DNA of 64,000 bases from Microthrixaceae bacterium (GTDB lineage: Bacteria; Actinomycetota; Acidimicrobiia; Acidimicrobiales; Iamiaceae), in the NCBI GenBank assembly GCA_016702505.1, contig JADJDU010000001.1, forward strand, positions 248,001 through 312,000, in the 5' to 3' direction. The translations under genes were made by a program, and so were the position numbers. Numbering within the stretch: position 1 is the first letter of the stretch; each line of letters begins with the position of its first letter. This document shows, in pieces, positions 41,453-50,329 of this stretch. Under the pieces are notes generated by a model. The model saw only the letters and a list, made by a program, of their open reading frames with translations. It had not been told where the DNA came from and did no database searches.

Positions 41453-43171
41453 ATGACCACTCCATCCATTGTTTCAGTAGCCGTTGCGGACGGTGCGGTT
41501 GAAGGCCGGGTGCCCACCGACTCGCTCGGAAACCCGATCACCGTCCCCGACAGCGACGACGTGTTGGTGGTCGAAGCCGCCGATGGGTCCCGCTGGGAGC
41601 TCGTGTGTGGCCTCGAAGTGCACGCCGAGCTGGCGACGGTCACCAAGATGTTCTCTGGGGCTCCCAACAGCTTCGGTGACGAGCCCAACACCAATGTCGA
41701 TCCCGTCACCCTCGGGTTGCCGGGAACCCTCCCGGTCGTGAACCAACAGGCCGTGGAGCTGGCCATCCGCTTCGGTTGCGCGGTGGGCGGCCCGTCGTCG
41801 GTGCGTCGGTCGGTGTTCGCCAGGAAGAACTACTTCTATCCGGACATGCCGAAGAACTTCCAGATCTCCCAGTACGACCAGCCCATCGTGGTCGACGGGT
41901 CTCTGGAGCTTCCCTCCGGGCACGTGGTCGGGATCGAGCGGGCCCACCTGGAGGAGGACACCGGCAAGTCCACCCACGTCGGTGGCGAGACCGGGCGCAT
42001 CCACGGAGCCGAGCATTCCCTGGTCGACTACAACCGGGCCGGGGTTCCGCTGCTCGAGATCGTGTCTCGGCCCCATGTCCGCTCGGCCGAGCAGGCCCGC
42101 CAGTACGTGGCCGAGCTTCGTTCCATCCTGGTGGCCTGTGGGATCAGCGACGGGAAGATGGAAGAGGGCTCCATGCGGGTCGACGCCAACGTGTCGGTGC
42201 GGCGTGAGGGTACCGACGAGCTGCGCACCCGTTGTGAGATCAAGAACCTGAACTCGCTGCGATCCCTGGGTCGTGCCATCGAGTACGAGGCCACCCGCCA
42301 GGCCGACATTCATTCGGCCGGCGAGAAGGTGGTGCAGGAGACCAGGCATTGGGACGACGCATCGGGCCGGACCCAGACCATGCGGTCAAAGGAGGAGGCC
42401 GACGACTACCGGTACTTCCCCGAGCCCGACCTGGTCCCCGTCGACCCCGACCCGGCGTGGGTGGCCGAGATCGCCGCGTCATTGCCGATGCTGCCCCAGG
42501 CTCGCCGCCACCGTCTGGCCGACGTCACCGGCGAGTCGGTCACCGCCGAGTCGGTTGTGGTGATCGTGGACCGCGGCCAGGACTCCCAGGCCCTGTTGGC
42601 CATGGCGGTGGCCGGCGGTCACTGGAAGCACCTCGATGCTCCTGCGGGTGGACCCGACGGTGCCCGGGCCGAGGTGTACACCGGTGACGCCGAGGCCCGC
42701 AGCCACGGGCACGGCGTGGGCGAGTTGGGTGAGCTTGCATCTGCTGCCGCCGCCGCTCCCGACGCTGTCAAGGCCCGGGTCTTGGTGCACATCGCCCAGA
42801 ACCTGGCCGGTGAAGGTGGGTCCGAACTCGCCCCGGAACGGTTGGCGGAACTGGTGGCCATGGAGGTGGCGGGTGACCTGACCGCTACCCAGGCCAAGCA
42901 GGTTCTGGCCGACCTGGTGACAGACCCGTCGAGGACTGCGGCCGAGGTTGCGACCCAGCGTGGGTTCGAGGCGATGGGCTCCGAAGCCCTGGAGGCGGTG
43001 GTCGACCAGGTGATTGCTGGCAACCCCGCCGAGTGGGAGCAGTACCGCACCGGGGACGATAAGGCCCGCAAGAAGCTGGCGGGGTTCTTCACCGGCCAGA
43101 TAATGAAGGCCACCCAGGGCCAGGCCGACGGCCGCGAGGTAGCCCGCCTCCTGACCGACCGCTCCGCCTGA
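41453..43171 (+). CDS. gatB: Asp/Glu-tRNA amidotransferase subunit B
   Basis: 572-residue GatB, which binds and activates the mischarged tRNA. WELVCGLEVHAEL, TKMFSGAPNSFG, RKNYFYPDMPKNFQISQYDQPI, HLEEDTGKSTH and YNRAGVPLLEIVSRP are hallmark segments in the catalytic cradle. The C-terminal helical and YqeY-like tail domains are present, ending near KATQGQADGREVARLL. About 50 residues precede the usual start; they are encoded from ATG 41453 behind GAGGTG, and whether translation truly begins there is less certain. Terminal gene of the gatCAB set. Confidence 0.95.
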   Translation: MTTPSIVSVAVADGAVEGRVPTDSLGNPITVPDSDDVLVVEAADGSRWELVCGLEVHAELATVTKMFSGAPNSFGDEPNTNVDPVTLGLPGTLPVVNQQAVELAIRFGCAVGGPSSVRRSVFARKNYFYPDMPKNFQISQYDQPIVVDGSLELPSGHVVGIERAHLEEDTGKSTHVGGETGRIHGAEHSLVDYNRAGVPLLEIVSRPHVRSAEQARQYVAELRSILVACGISDGKMEEGSMRVDANVSVRREGTDELRTRCEIKNLNSLRSLGRAIEYEATRQADIHSAGEKVVQETRHWDDASGRTQTMRSKEEADDYRYFPEPDLVPVDPDPAWVAEIAASLPMLPQARRHRLADVTGESVTAESVVVIVDRGQDSQALLAMAVAGGHWKHLDAPAGGPDGARAEVYTGDAEARSHGHGVGELGELASAAAAAPDAVKARVLVHIAQNLAGEGGSELAPERLAELVAMEVAGDLTATQAKQVLADLVTDPSRTAAEVATQRGFEAMGSEALEAVVDQVIAGNPAEWEQYRTGDDKARKKLAGFFTGQIMKATQGQADGREVARLLTDRSA

Positions 43172-43186
43172 CCGACGGGCGAATCA

Positions 43187-43308
43187 GTTCTTGGGCAAGG
43201 AGCAGCTGCTGAACAGCCGACTCCTGCCCGAGAATCGATGTCCGCGCCTAGGTCAGACGGATCTGGGGCCGATCCTGGTGGCCTGTCCGCCACTTCTTGC
43301 CCCAGAAC
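43187..43308. repeat. REP-like inverted repeats upstream of the DUF559 gene
   Basis: Three related elements: GTTCTTGGGCAAGG (43187-43200), CTCCTGCCCGAGAATC in inverse orientation (43221-43236), and CTTCTTGCCCCAGAAC (43293-43308). The first two form an imperfect inverted pair, like a REPIN. The matching core is (A/G)TTCT(G/T)GGGCAAGAAG. Confidence 0.7.
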
Positions 43309-43398
43309 CGGTTTGCAGGCGGGTGGCCTCAGGGTCGGCGTGGACGTTGCGGGTGGGGTGCAGGCTTGGTTGTCACTGGGCCTTGGTGGACTCGGGCT

Positions 43399-44334
43399 AT
43401 GACCAGTCTCGCAGCCATCTTCGAACTCGCCAGGGCACAGCACGGGGTTCTCACCCGTGCTCAGCTGAGCGAAGGTGGGGTCACTCGAGCGAGGCTCCGG
43501 ACTCTGGTTGGCAACGGTGTGCTGGTCAGGGCTGGGCGGCAGACGTTGGTCGTGGCCGGAGCACCGTCGGACCCACTTCAGCGCGTTGCCATCGCATGTT
43601 TCGACACCGGTGGGTACGCCTCTCACCGCACGGCGGCCTGGTTGCATTCGATCCGAGGTTTCCAGGCTCCGCGTGTACCCGAAGTGAGTGTGGGGCGGCA
43701 TAGCTACTCATACGACAACCCACAGGTGAACCTTCACACAAGCACCAACCTCACCGAGGATGACCTGGTCACGGTGGCCGGTATTCCATGCATGTCGGTG
43801 GCTCGAACGCTCTTCTCCCTGGCGTCGCTGGTGCCCATCATCAGTGTCGCTCGCGTGAAGGGTGCGGTCGACGACGCCGTCGCGGCACGTCTGGCCCATG
43901 ACCCTTGGTTGTGGGCGCGGTTGGAGGCCATCCGGTGCCGGGGACGAAACGGGGTTCGTGTCTTTGAACAGGTCCTTGTGGAACGGTCCGGTGGTGCGGT
44001 GACCGAGAGTTGGCTGGAGCGGGAGACCCTTCGAGTCCTGGCGAATGCTGGTCTGCCCGCCCCGATCTGCCAGGCCCGGATCGCACCCAAGGGTGCCTTT
44101 GTCGCCCGCGTCGACTTTCTGTATCCGGACCATCTGGTGGTCATCGAGGTGAATGGCCATGCGTGGCACAGCACCCGGGATCAGGTGGCGGCGGACGCTG
44201 CGCGAAGGCGTCAGTTGGTACTCGCCGGGTATCTGGTCCTCGACTTCACCTACGACGACATCGTGAGTAGTCCGCAGTTGGTGGTGACTCAGGTACGGGC
44301 TGCGCTGGTTGCCCGGGCCAGAAATGCTGCGTGA
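43399..44334 (+). CDS. AbiEi-like N-terminal domain plus DUF559 (Vsr-like) nuclease domain protein
   Basis: 311 residues. The N-terminus (LAAIFELARAQHGVLTRAQL, then a winged helix through LVRAGRQTLVVAG) resembles the AbiEi antitoxin-type DNA-binding domain. A middle region has SHRTAAWLHSIRG. The C-terminus fits the DUF559/Vsr-like PD-(D/E)xK fold: Asp239 (RVDFLY), Glu250 (IEVNG) and a following His (AWHSTRDQVAADAARR). The basic-site Lys is Asn here, as in Vsr-like relatives. Such proteins are common and uncharacterised in actinobacteria. No AbiEii toxin partner is adjacent. Inverted repeats with one shared core flank the gene on both sides. ATG 43399 is chosen because homology starts there. 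Confidence 0.75.
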   Translation: MTSLAAIFELARAQHGVLTRAQLSEGGVTRARLRTLVGNGVLVRAGRQTLVVAGAPSDPLQRVAIACFDTGGYASHRTAAWLHSIRGFQAPRVPEVSVGRHSYSYDNPQVNLHTSTNLTEDDLVTVAGIPCMSVARTLFSLASLVPIISVARVKGAVDDAVAARLAHDPWLWARLEAIRCRGRNGVRVFEQVLVERSGGAVTESWLERETLRVLANAGLPAPICQARIAPKGAFVARVDFLYPDHLVVIEVNGHAWHSTRDQVAADAARRRQLVLAGYLVLDFTYDDIVSSPQLVVTQVRAALVARARNAA

Positions 44335-44369
44335 CTTCTCTCCTCCCTCTGTGTCTCAACGTGGGTGCC

Positions 44370-44491
44370 GATTCTGGGGCAAGAAGTGGCTGATTGTTGA
44401 CCACGGATTGCCCCAGAACGGTGGGTGTGGGTGGACCGCTTGGATACTGGGCAAGAGTCGGCGCCATGGCCGCCGCTTCTTGCGCCAGAAC
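44370..44491. repeat. REP-like inverted repeats downstream of the DUF559 gene
   Basis: GATTCTGGGGCAAGAAG (44370-44386), inverse ATTGCCCCAGAAC (44407-44419), a degraded TACTGGGCAAGAG (44446-44458) and inverse CTTCTTGCGCCAGAAC (44476-44491). The first two make a perfect 11-bp stem TTCTGGGGCAA / TTGCCCCAGAA with a 25-nt loop; the first and last form a longer inverted pair. Confidence 0.75.
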
Positions 44492-44510
44492 GGGGATGGC
44501 GATGGGGTTG

Positions 44511-44516
44511 TACGGT
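44511..44516 (+). promoter_or_regulatory. Putative -10 box, leaderless start of acyl-CoA synthetase gene
   Basis: TACGGT, 7 nt before the ATG at 44524. Confidence 0.45.
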
Positions 44517-44523
44517 CCGGGCC

Positions 44524-46056
44524 ATGAAGGTTGCTCTCACCGTTCGTGACTTCTTGGACCGGGCCGAGACCGTCTACCCCGACCGGGTGGCGGTGGTCGA
44601 CGAACCCGACCAGCCAGCGTCTTCGCTGGGATCGCTCACCTACCGACAGTTGGCGGCGCGGGCCCGAGCCCAAGCTGCGGGGCTGGACCGAATGGGTATC
44701 GGGCGGAGGGAACGGGTGGCGGTCGTGTCCCACAATGCCGGTCGCCTGCTGTCGGGGTTCTGGGGCGTGTCGGGCTGGGGGCGGATCTACGTGCCCATCA
44801 ACTTCCGTCTGGCCCAAGATGAGATCGCCTACATCGTCGAGCACTGCGGGGCCTCGGTCCTGTTGTATGACCCCGAGGTGGCCGACACCGTCGAGGGAAT
44901 CGAGGCGGCCCACCGGGCCGAGCTCGGTTCGCCCGAAGCCGATGCCATGTTCGACTGGGACAACGAGCCCCGCCCTTGGGAACCTGACGAGGACGTCACC
45001 GCCACCATCAACTACACCTCGGGGACCACCGCCCGCCCCAAGGGGGTGCAACAGACCCACCGCAGCCTGTGGGTCAACGCCACCACCTTCGGGTGGCAGG
45101 CCGGTGTGAACGATCGAGACGTCTACCTGCACACGCTCCCGATGTTCCACTGCAACGGGTGGGGGATGCCCTACGCCAACGCCGGGATGGGTGCCACCCA
45201 GGTGGTGTTGCGCAAGGTCGACGGGTCGGAGATCTTGCGCCGCGTCGACCAGCATGGTGTGACCCTGTTGTGCGGTGCGCCAGCGGTGGTGAACATGGTG
45301 CTCGATGCTGCCGCCGGGCTCGACGAGGTGCCCGGTCGGGGGCGGACCCGCATCGTGGTGGCGGGAGCCCCGCCGCCCACCCGAACCATCGAGCGGGTGG
45401 AGACCGAGCTGGGCTGGGAGTTCATCCAGATCTACGGGCTCACCGAGACCGCCCCGCTGTTGACCATGAACCGGGCCCGGGCCGAGTGGGATGATCTCTC
45501 GCCCGAGGCGAGGGCCAGGAACTTGAGCCGGGCCGGTGCTCCCGCGCTGGGGGTGCGCATGGCTGTGTCCGGACAGGGAGAGGTCAAGGCCCGTTCCAAC
45601 GTGGTCATGGAGGGCTATTGGGATCAGCCCGACGCCACCGCGGATGCCATCGTCGACGGTTGGTTCCACACCGGCGACGGCGGCGCAATCGACGACGACG
45701 GATACGTGGTCATCTCGGACCGCAAGAAGGACGTGATCATCACCGGCGGCGAGAACGTGTCGTCGATCGAGGTGGAAGACGCCCTGTTCAGCCATCCGGC
45801 CGTGGCCGAGGTGGCGGTGATCGGGGTGCCAGACGAGAAGTGGGGTGAGCTGGTGCTCGGCCTGGTGGTCCTGGCCCCCGGCCAGGAGGTCTCCGAGGAC
45901 GAGTTGCGGGACTACTGCCGGTCTCGGCTGGCCGGCTACAAGATCCCCAAGCGGATCGAGTTCCGCGCTGTCCTGGCCCGTACCGCCACCGGCAAGCTCC
46001 AGAAGTTCAAGCTGCGCGAGGACTACTGGGGTGACAAGGAACGCCAGGTCAACTGA
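44524..46056 (+). CDS. Acyl-CoA synthetase (AMP-forming)
   Basis: 510-residue ANL-family enzyme that activates a carboxylic acid to its CoA thioester through an acyl-AMP. The P-loop-like NYTSGTTARPKGV, the A5 motif YGLTETAP, GWFHTGDGGAIDDDGYVVISDRKKDVIITGGENVSSIEVED (hinge and A8) and the catalytic Lys near the end, ARTATGKLQKFKLRE, are present. Length and the LPMFHCNGWG segment match medium/long-chain fatty-acyl-CoA synthetases of the FadD/acyl-CoA synthetase group. It follows a TACGGT box by 7 nt and appears to be a single gene. Chain-length preference cannot be read. Confidence 0.9.
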   Translation: MKVALTVRDFLDRAETVYPDRVAVVDEPDQPASSLGSLTYRQLAARARAQAAGLDRMGIGRRERVAVVSHNAGRLLSGFWGVSGWGRIYVPINFRLAQDEIAYIVEHCGASVLLYDPEVADTVEGIEAAHRAELGSPEADAMFDWDNEPRPWEPDEDVTATINYTSGTTARPKGVQQTHRSLWVNATTFGWQAGVNDRDVYLHTLPMFHCNGWGMPYANAGMGATQVVLRKVDGSEILRRVDQHGVTLLCGAPAVVNMVLDAAAGLDEVPGRGRTRIVVAGAPPPTRTIERVETELGWEFIQIYGLTETAPLLTMNRARAEWDDLSPEARARNLSRAGAPALGVRMAVSGQGEVKARSNVVMEGYWDQPDATADAIVDGWFHTGDGGAIDDDGYVVISDRKKDVIITGGENVSSIEVEDALFSHPAVAEVAVIGVPDEKWGELVLGLVVLAPGQEVSEDELRDYCRSRLAGYKIPKRIEFRAVLARTATGKLQKFKLREDYWGDKERQVN

Positions 46057-46196
46057 CGTACGGGGTCGAGGGGAACCGGGCCATCATGACCGGTAAGCGG
46101 GTCGAACATGGTTCCCGCCAGAGGATCGTGCCGCGGTCAGAGTCGTCGGCGCCGGCTTGTCCTTTCAGCTTCGCGCCCGGTCCTGAGCCGAGCGGC

Positions 46197-46280
46197 CAGC
46201 GCCTGACGGCCAGCGCCTGAGGGTCAGCGCCTGAGGGTCAGCGCCTGAGGGTCAGCGCCTGAGGGTCAGCGCCTGAGGGT
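46197..46280. repeat. 14-bp tandem repeat after the ABC operon
   Basis: Six units of CAGCGCCTGAGGGT (the first has ACGGC), followed by a partial seventh that runs into the stop codon of the minus-strand permease gene at 46286. Probably a slippage-prone 3' region; 229 bp between the convergent synthetase and permease genes hold nothing else evident. Confidence 0.92.
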
Positions 46281-46285
46281 CAGCG

Positions 46286-47131
46286 CTAGGGGACGTCGGT
46301 GTGGGCCAGGCGGCGGCTGGCGTAGGCGAGGGCCGCGACGCCCACCACCAGCGGCATGGTGATGCCGCTGGCCAGGTTGAAGATCCCGATCTTGCTGGGG
46401 TGGTGAGCGACCTGGGCCACTATGGACAGCAGGTAGGAGCGCATGGCCAGGCGCCCAGCCGTGCTGCCGGCTCCGGCCACGAACCCTTCCCACAACAAGA
46501 TGTAGGCCAGGCCCCATGGCAGGGCTCGACGGAAGCGGATTCCGGCCATGACCGCCAGCGCCGAATAGGCAGGAATTCCCACGGCCAGGGCGAGGATGGT
46601 GGCGGCCATGATGTCGGGGTGGGTGTCCAACAGTGCGGTACCGGCCACCACGGGCAGGCCGACCAGCGGCACGAGGATGGTCATTGTCGCCGCCCACGCC
46701 GCCACCACCGGCAGGCGGGTGGAGATGGGGCGCAGCCACACGTAGACCAGCGACCCGTCGTCGATCAGGTCTCCAATTGACCCGGCACCGAACACCAGGG
46801 CCGCCACCGGCAGGAGCGTGGTGAGGTTGGCCACAGCGAACGACGCCGCCGCCTCGAAGGAGTCGGTCGGTCCGGCGGCGCTGGCTATGACCGCGCCGAG
46901 CAAGCTGAGCCCGCTGAGCGCTCCGATGGCTAGGAGCCGGCCTCGGGTGGCAGTGGTGCGAAGGAACAACCGGTACAGCGCCGCAAACACCGGTACCGGC
47001 GCCGGCAGTGGAGTGGCGGAACCTAGGTCCGGGGCCGGCAGTTGGGCGACCGGATTGCTGGGCGGGGGCGGTTGCGGGGGCGCTGGGGGGGAAGCGAAGT
47101 TCTGGGGCGCTGGGGTGTCGGGATGGGTCAT
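46286..47131 (-). CDS. ABC-2-type transporter permease
   Basis: 281 residues. A Pro/Ala-rich cytosolic N-terminus (about 50 residues) precedes six hydrophobic helices, for example LLAIGALSGLSLLGAVIASA, FAVANLTTLLPVAALVFGAG, VVAAWAATMTILVPLVGLPVV and ILALAVGIPAYSALAVMAG. The segment GDLIDDGSLVYVWLRPISTRLPVVAAW resembles ABC-2 permeases that couple to a CcmA-like ATPase. ATG 47131 overlaps the preceding ATPase gene by 4 bp. It is the last gene of a four-gene ABC operon. Confidence 0.82.
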   Translation of the reverse strand: MTHPDTPAPQNFASPPAPPQPPPPSNPVAQLPAPDLGSATPLPAPVPVFAALYRLFLRTTATRGRLLAIGALSGLSLLGAVIASAAGPTDSFEAAASFAVANLTTLLPVAALVFGAGSIGDLIDDGSLVYVWLRPISTRLPVVAAWAATMTILVPLVGLPVVAGTALLDTHPDIMAATILALAVGIPAYSALAVMAGIRFRRALPWGLAYILLWEGFVAGAGSTAGRLAMRSYLLSIVAQVAHHPSKIGIFNLASGITMPLVVGVAALAYASRRLAHTDVP

Positions 47132-48051
47132 GGCTGCACCAGGTACTTGAAGACGCTCTCGAGGTCGTCGTCCAACGGGGCGACCTCCCACAGCTGGGCA
47201 TCGAGGCTGTGGGCGATGGCGGCCACCGACCGGCGGAAGGTGGGTGCGTCGGTGGTGTCGACCAGCACGGCTGGCTCTCGCCCGGCTCGGGCTGGCATGA
47301 CCGAAGCGGCCTGGACCCCGGCATGGAGCAGTAGCGATGCCGCCACTTCCCGGGGTTTGTCGGTGCGGACGCGGATCCGGTGAGGGCGGTCGTCCATGAG
47401 GTCTCGGATGGCCCGATAGTCGCCGGTGGCGGCCAGCCGCCCCTGGGCGATGACGAGGACCCGTGACCCGAACCGTTCGACCTCTTCGAGCACGTGGCTG
47501 GACACCAGCACGCACCGTCCTTGTTCGCCCAACAGTGCGAACAGTTCGATCAGGTGACGGCGCTGACGTGGGTCGAGCCCGGTGAGGGGCTCGTCCAGCA
47601 CCATCACTGCTGGATCGTTGACCAGCGCCTGGGCCACCTTGACCCGCTGCTTCATGCCTTTGGAGTACGTGGTGACGGGCCGTTTGTCGTCGGCGTCCAT
47701 CTCGACCACGGCCAGGCAGCGGCGGGCGGTCCCGTCGGGGTCTTGGATCCCGTTGAGGACCCCGGCCAGCCGGACCAGATCGAGCGCCCCCATCCGTTCG
47801 AACACCGCCTCCTGCTGGGGGACGATGCTGATCCGTCGGCGCACCGCCATGTCGGTGCGGGGGTCTCCACCCAGAACCTTCACCGTGCCGCGGTTGGGGG
47901 GACTGAGCCCGCACAGCATCCGCAGCAGCGTCGACTTGCCGGCGCCGTTGGGTCCGAGAAGGGCGGTGACCCCGGCTCCGATCGAGAACGACACGTCAGA
48001 TACGGCGACCACGTCGCCGAACCAGCGTGAGACGCCGACCACCTCGATCAT
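47128..48051 (-). CDS. ABC transporter ATP-binding protein
   Basis: 307-residue CcmA-type ATPase. Walker A is GPNGAGKST, the Q-loop is IVPQQEAVFE, the signature is YSKGMKQRVKVAQAL (a variant of LSGGQ), Walker B is VMVLDEPLTGLD, and the switch His is SSHVLEE. The C-terminal 90 residues form an ABC-2-type accessory domain. It is translationally coupled to both permease genes (4-bp overlaps on each side), so it probably serves them both. Substrate unknown; export is expected from the family. Confidence 0.93.
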   Translation of the reverse strand: MIEVVGVSRWFGDVVAVSDVSFSIGAGVTALLGPNGAGKSTLLRMLCGLSPPNRGTVKVLGGDPRTDMAVRRRISIVPQQEAVFERMGALDLVRLAGVLNGIQDPDGTARRCLAVVEMDADDKRPVTTYSKGMKQRVKVAQALVNDPAVMVLDEPLTGLDPRQRRHLIELFALLGEQGRCVLVSSHVLEEVERFGSRVLVIAQGRLAATGDYRAIRDLMDDRPHRIRVRTDKPREVAASLLLHAGVQAASVMPARAGREPAVLVDTTDAPTFRRSVAAIAHSLDAQLWEVAPLDDDLESVFKYLVQP

Positions 48052-48938
48052 CGGGTCACCGGCAGGGAGTGGATGCGCCAGCGGGCTACAGCGAAGCCGG
48101 CCACCGTCCAGGCGAGCCAGGCTCCGTAGACGGCGGCATCGGAAACGTCCAGGGAGTCGATGACGAGGTCGTTGTGGACTCTCGGCCCGATGTCGAGGCT
48201 GAGCGTCAGCACCGAACCGATGAGTGGTAGGTCGCTGTTGGAAGCTTCGGAGAAGATCCCGGCGATCATGACCGACACCAACAACAACAAGATGATCCCG
48301 GCGGTGGCGATGCTCTTGCGGTCGGTGAGGCTGGCCACGCCCATGGTGACTCCGGTGAAGAGCAGGGTGATCATCAGCCCGGCCACCAGCACCCGCAAGA
48401 GAGTGGTGAGGATGTCACCGAGCCCGGTCGGTCCCTGGTTCTGCAAGACGTTGGCCACCAGCATCAGCAGCGGTGGACCGATGCACACCAGAGACAGGGT
48501 GGCCGCCACCGCCAGAGCCTTGGCCACCAGGTAGGTGTCCCGGTTGAGGGGTGAGGCCAGGTAGATGCCGAGCATGCCGCTGCGCCGGTCGGTGCAGAGC
48601 ATCTCGGGAGCGGCGAAGGCCACGAACAAGACGATGGCGCTGATCACGTAGCCGTAGTACGCCCCGTAGGTGGGGAGCACGAGGTCGGTGATGCTCTCGG
48701 CCGGCACCAGGGCCACGATGCCCACGAACACCACCGCCGGTATGTAGGCGATGAACGCGGTGAGGGTGGGGGGAACCTTGGCCCAGATGGGGCGCCGCAT
48801 TCCCAGGCCTCGCTGGATGCTGTGGCGCATCACTGACCAGATCGCACCGCCGACTCCGGTGCGATCGTTGTCGTAGCGCCGGTAGCCGCGGTCGATGATT
48901 CGGGCTTCGGCACCATCGAACACGTCGGGCCCGCTCAT
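48048..48938 (-). CDS. ABC-2-type transporter permease
   Basis: 296 residues with six to seven helices. The cytosolic start has EARIIDRGYRRYDNDRTGVGGAIWSVMRHSIQRGLGM, then helices such as LTAFIAYIPAVVFVGIVALVP, GYVISAIVLFVAFAAPEML, ALAVAATLSLVCIGPPLLML and LLRVLVAGLMITLLFTGVTMG. CTDRRSGMLGIYLASPLNRDTYLVAKALA is the conserved cytosolic loop of ABC-2 permeases. Overlaps the next ATPase gene (ATGA) and begins 33 nt after the first ATPase gene. Confidence 0.83.
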   Translation of the reverse strand: MSGPDVFDGAEARIIDRGYRRYDNDRTGVGGAIWSVMRHSIQRGLGMRRPIWAKVPPTLTAFIAYIPAVVFVGIVALVPAESITDLVLPTYGAYYGYVISAIVLFVAFAAPEMLCTDRRSGMLGIYLASPLNRDTYLVAKALAVAATLSLVCIGPPLLMLVANVLQNQGPTGLGDILTTLLRVLVAGLMITLLFTGVTMGVASLTDRKSIATAGIILLLLVSVMIAGIFSEASNSDLPLIGSVLTLSLDIGPRVHNDLVIDSLDVSDAAVYGAWLAWTVAGFAVARWRIHSLPVTR

Positions 48939-48971
48939 GGCGTGTCCCCATTGTTAGGCCGCGACGAGTCG

Positions 48972-50277
48972 TCATCCAGATGGTGGTGCATGGACGGTGC
49001 CGGCCCTGGGGCCGTGGGGGCCGTGGGGGCTGGCGGTGGCGGCGGTGGTGGAGGTGGCGCGGCGTTGGTCGGCATCGATGTCCGGTGGCGCTGGCGCTGG
49101 CGCTGGCGCTGGCGCTGGCGGTGGTGGCGGTGGTGGCGGTGGTACGGGTGGCGTCGGCGACGGGTTCGATGACGCCACCGGGGCTACCGCGGTGGTCGCC
49201 GGTGCGGGCGAGTGTGGCGGGGCCGGAGTCGGGGCCGGAGTCGGGGCCGGGGGAGTGGCGGGTTGGCCGGTACCGGCTCGGCGGGGGTCCAGCGACGGGT
49301 CGATTCCGGCGCCGACCCCGAGGAACACCTCTTCGAGCGACACGGTGCGTCGGCCCAGCCGCCTGATCCCCGCTCCCGTGGATGCCACCGCGTCGCGAAC
49401 GGTGGTGAACAGGCCTTCGGGGCCGGTCACCAGGTACTGGCGGCCATGTACGCGGATCTCGGCTCCGGTGGCGTGGATGGCGGTGAGAGCGGCTTCGACC
49501 GCGGCGGGGGCCCCGTCGAACTCCAACGTGAGGCCTTCGCCTTCCCCGGAGCTCGTCGAGGGTGCCGGCTGCGGCGACGGTGCCTCCAGCCAGGATCACC
49601 GCCGAGTCACAGATGCGCTCCACCTCTTCCAGGAGGTGCGAAGACAACAAGACGGTGATGCCGAACTCGTGCCCGACTCGATGGATCAGTTCCAACATGG
49701 CGTCTCGTTGCACCGGGTCGAGGCCGTCGGTGGGCTCGTCGAGCACCATCAGGTGGGGGTCGTGGGCCAGGGCCTGGGCCAGCTTGATCCGCTGGCGTTG
49801 GCCGGTGGACATGGTGCCGACGGGGCGGCCACGTTCTTCACCCAGCCCGACCTGCCACAGCGCGTCGCTGGCCCGGTTGGTGGCCTCTTGACGGGGTAGA
49901 CCGTGGACCTCGGCGACGTGGCGGACCAGGTCGACGGCCCGCACATCGGGCGGGAGAAGGTGGTGTTCGGGGCTGTAGCCGAGCCGAGCTCGGATCTCGG
50001 GGCCGGCGGTGGTGGGGTCCAAGCCGAAGACTCGGATGCTTCCACCGTCGGGCGGGGTGAGGCCCAGGATCATGCCGATGAGGGTGGTCTTGCCCGCCCC
50101 GTTTGCTCCCAGCAGCCCGGTCACACCGGGGCGAACCGTGAACGACGCCCCACCCAGTACCGGGGTGTTGCCCCACCGCTTCACCACGTCGACGATCTCG
50201 ATCACTGCCTCTCCCGGACCGGGTCGGGTCGCCACCGGGGAGGCGGCGGGTGAGGGCAACGTCGGAACCTGGGTCAT
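48972..50277 (-). pseudogene. ABC transporter ATP-binding protein, single frameshift, Pro/Ala-rich tail
   Basis: First gene of the ABC operon, about 435 residues after repair. Walker A GANGAGKTT, signature MSTGQRQRIKLAQAL, Walker B LMVLDEPTDGLD and SSHLLEE are intact. Near 49545 a G run on the coding strand carries one extra base; removing it joins AAGTLDELRE to GLTLEFDGAPAAVEAALTAI and restores the accessory domain ending VSLEEVFLGVGAGID. The uncorrected frame runs on into the next gene. After the accessory domain comes a 100-residue Pro/Ala/Thr tail, partly from a GGCGCT hexanucleotide repeat. Likely a sequence error in a working gene. Confidence 0.85.
49087..49116. repeat. GGCGCT hexanucleotide repeat in the ATPase tail
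   Basis: Five perfect GGCGCT copies; on the coding (minus) strand they encode alternating Pro-Ala. Confidence 0.92.
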
Positions 50278-50329
50278 GTGGGGTGGTGGTCGCCTTTGGT
50301 GTGTGGTCGGGAGAGGTGATCCCAGGTGG

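Noticed and set aside
43399..44334. A classical AbiE toxin-antitoxin pair
   Set aside because: No nucleotidyltransferase toxin (AbiEii) gene lies next to it; the neighbour is an acyl-CoA synthetase.
46286..47914. A single 542-residue protein spanning the permease and the opposite frame of the ATPase
   Set aside because: The first 260 residues are an off-frame reading of a conserved ABC ATPase gene; the permease starts at 47131 with a 4-bp overlap.
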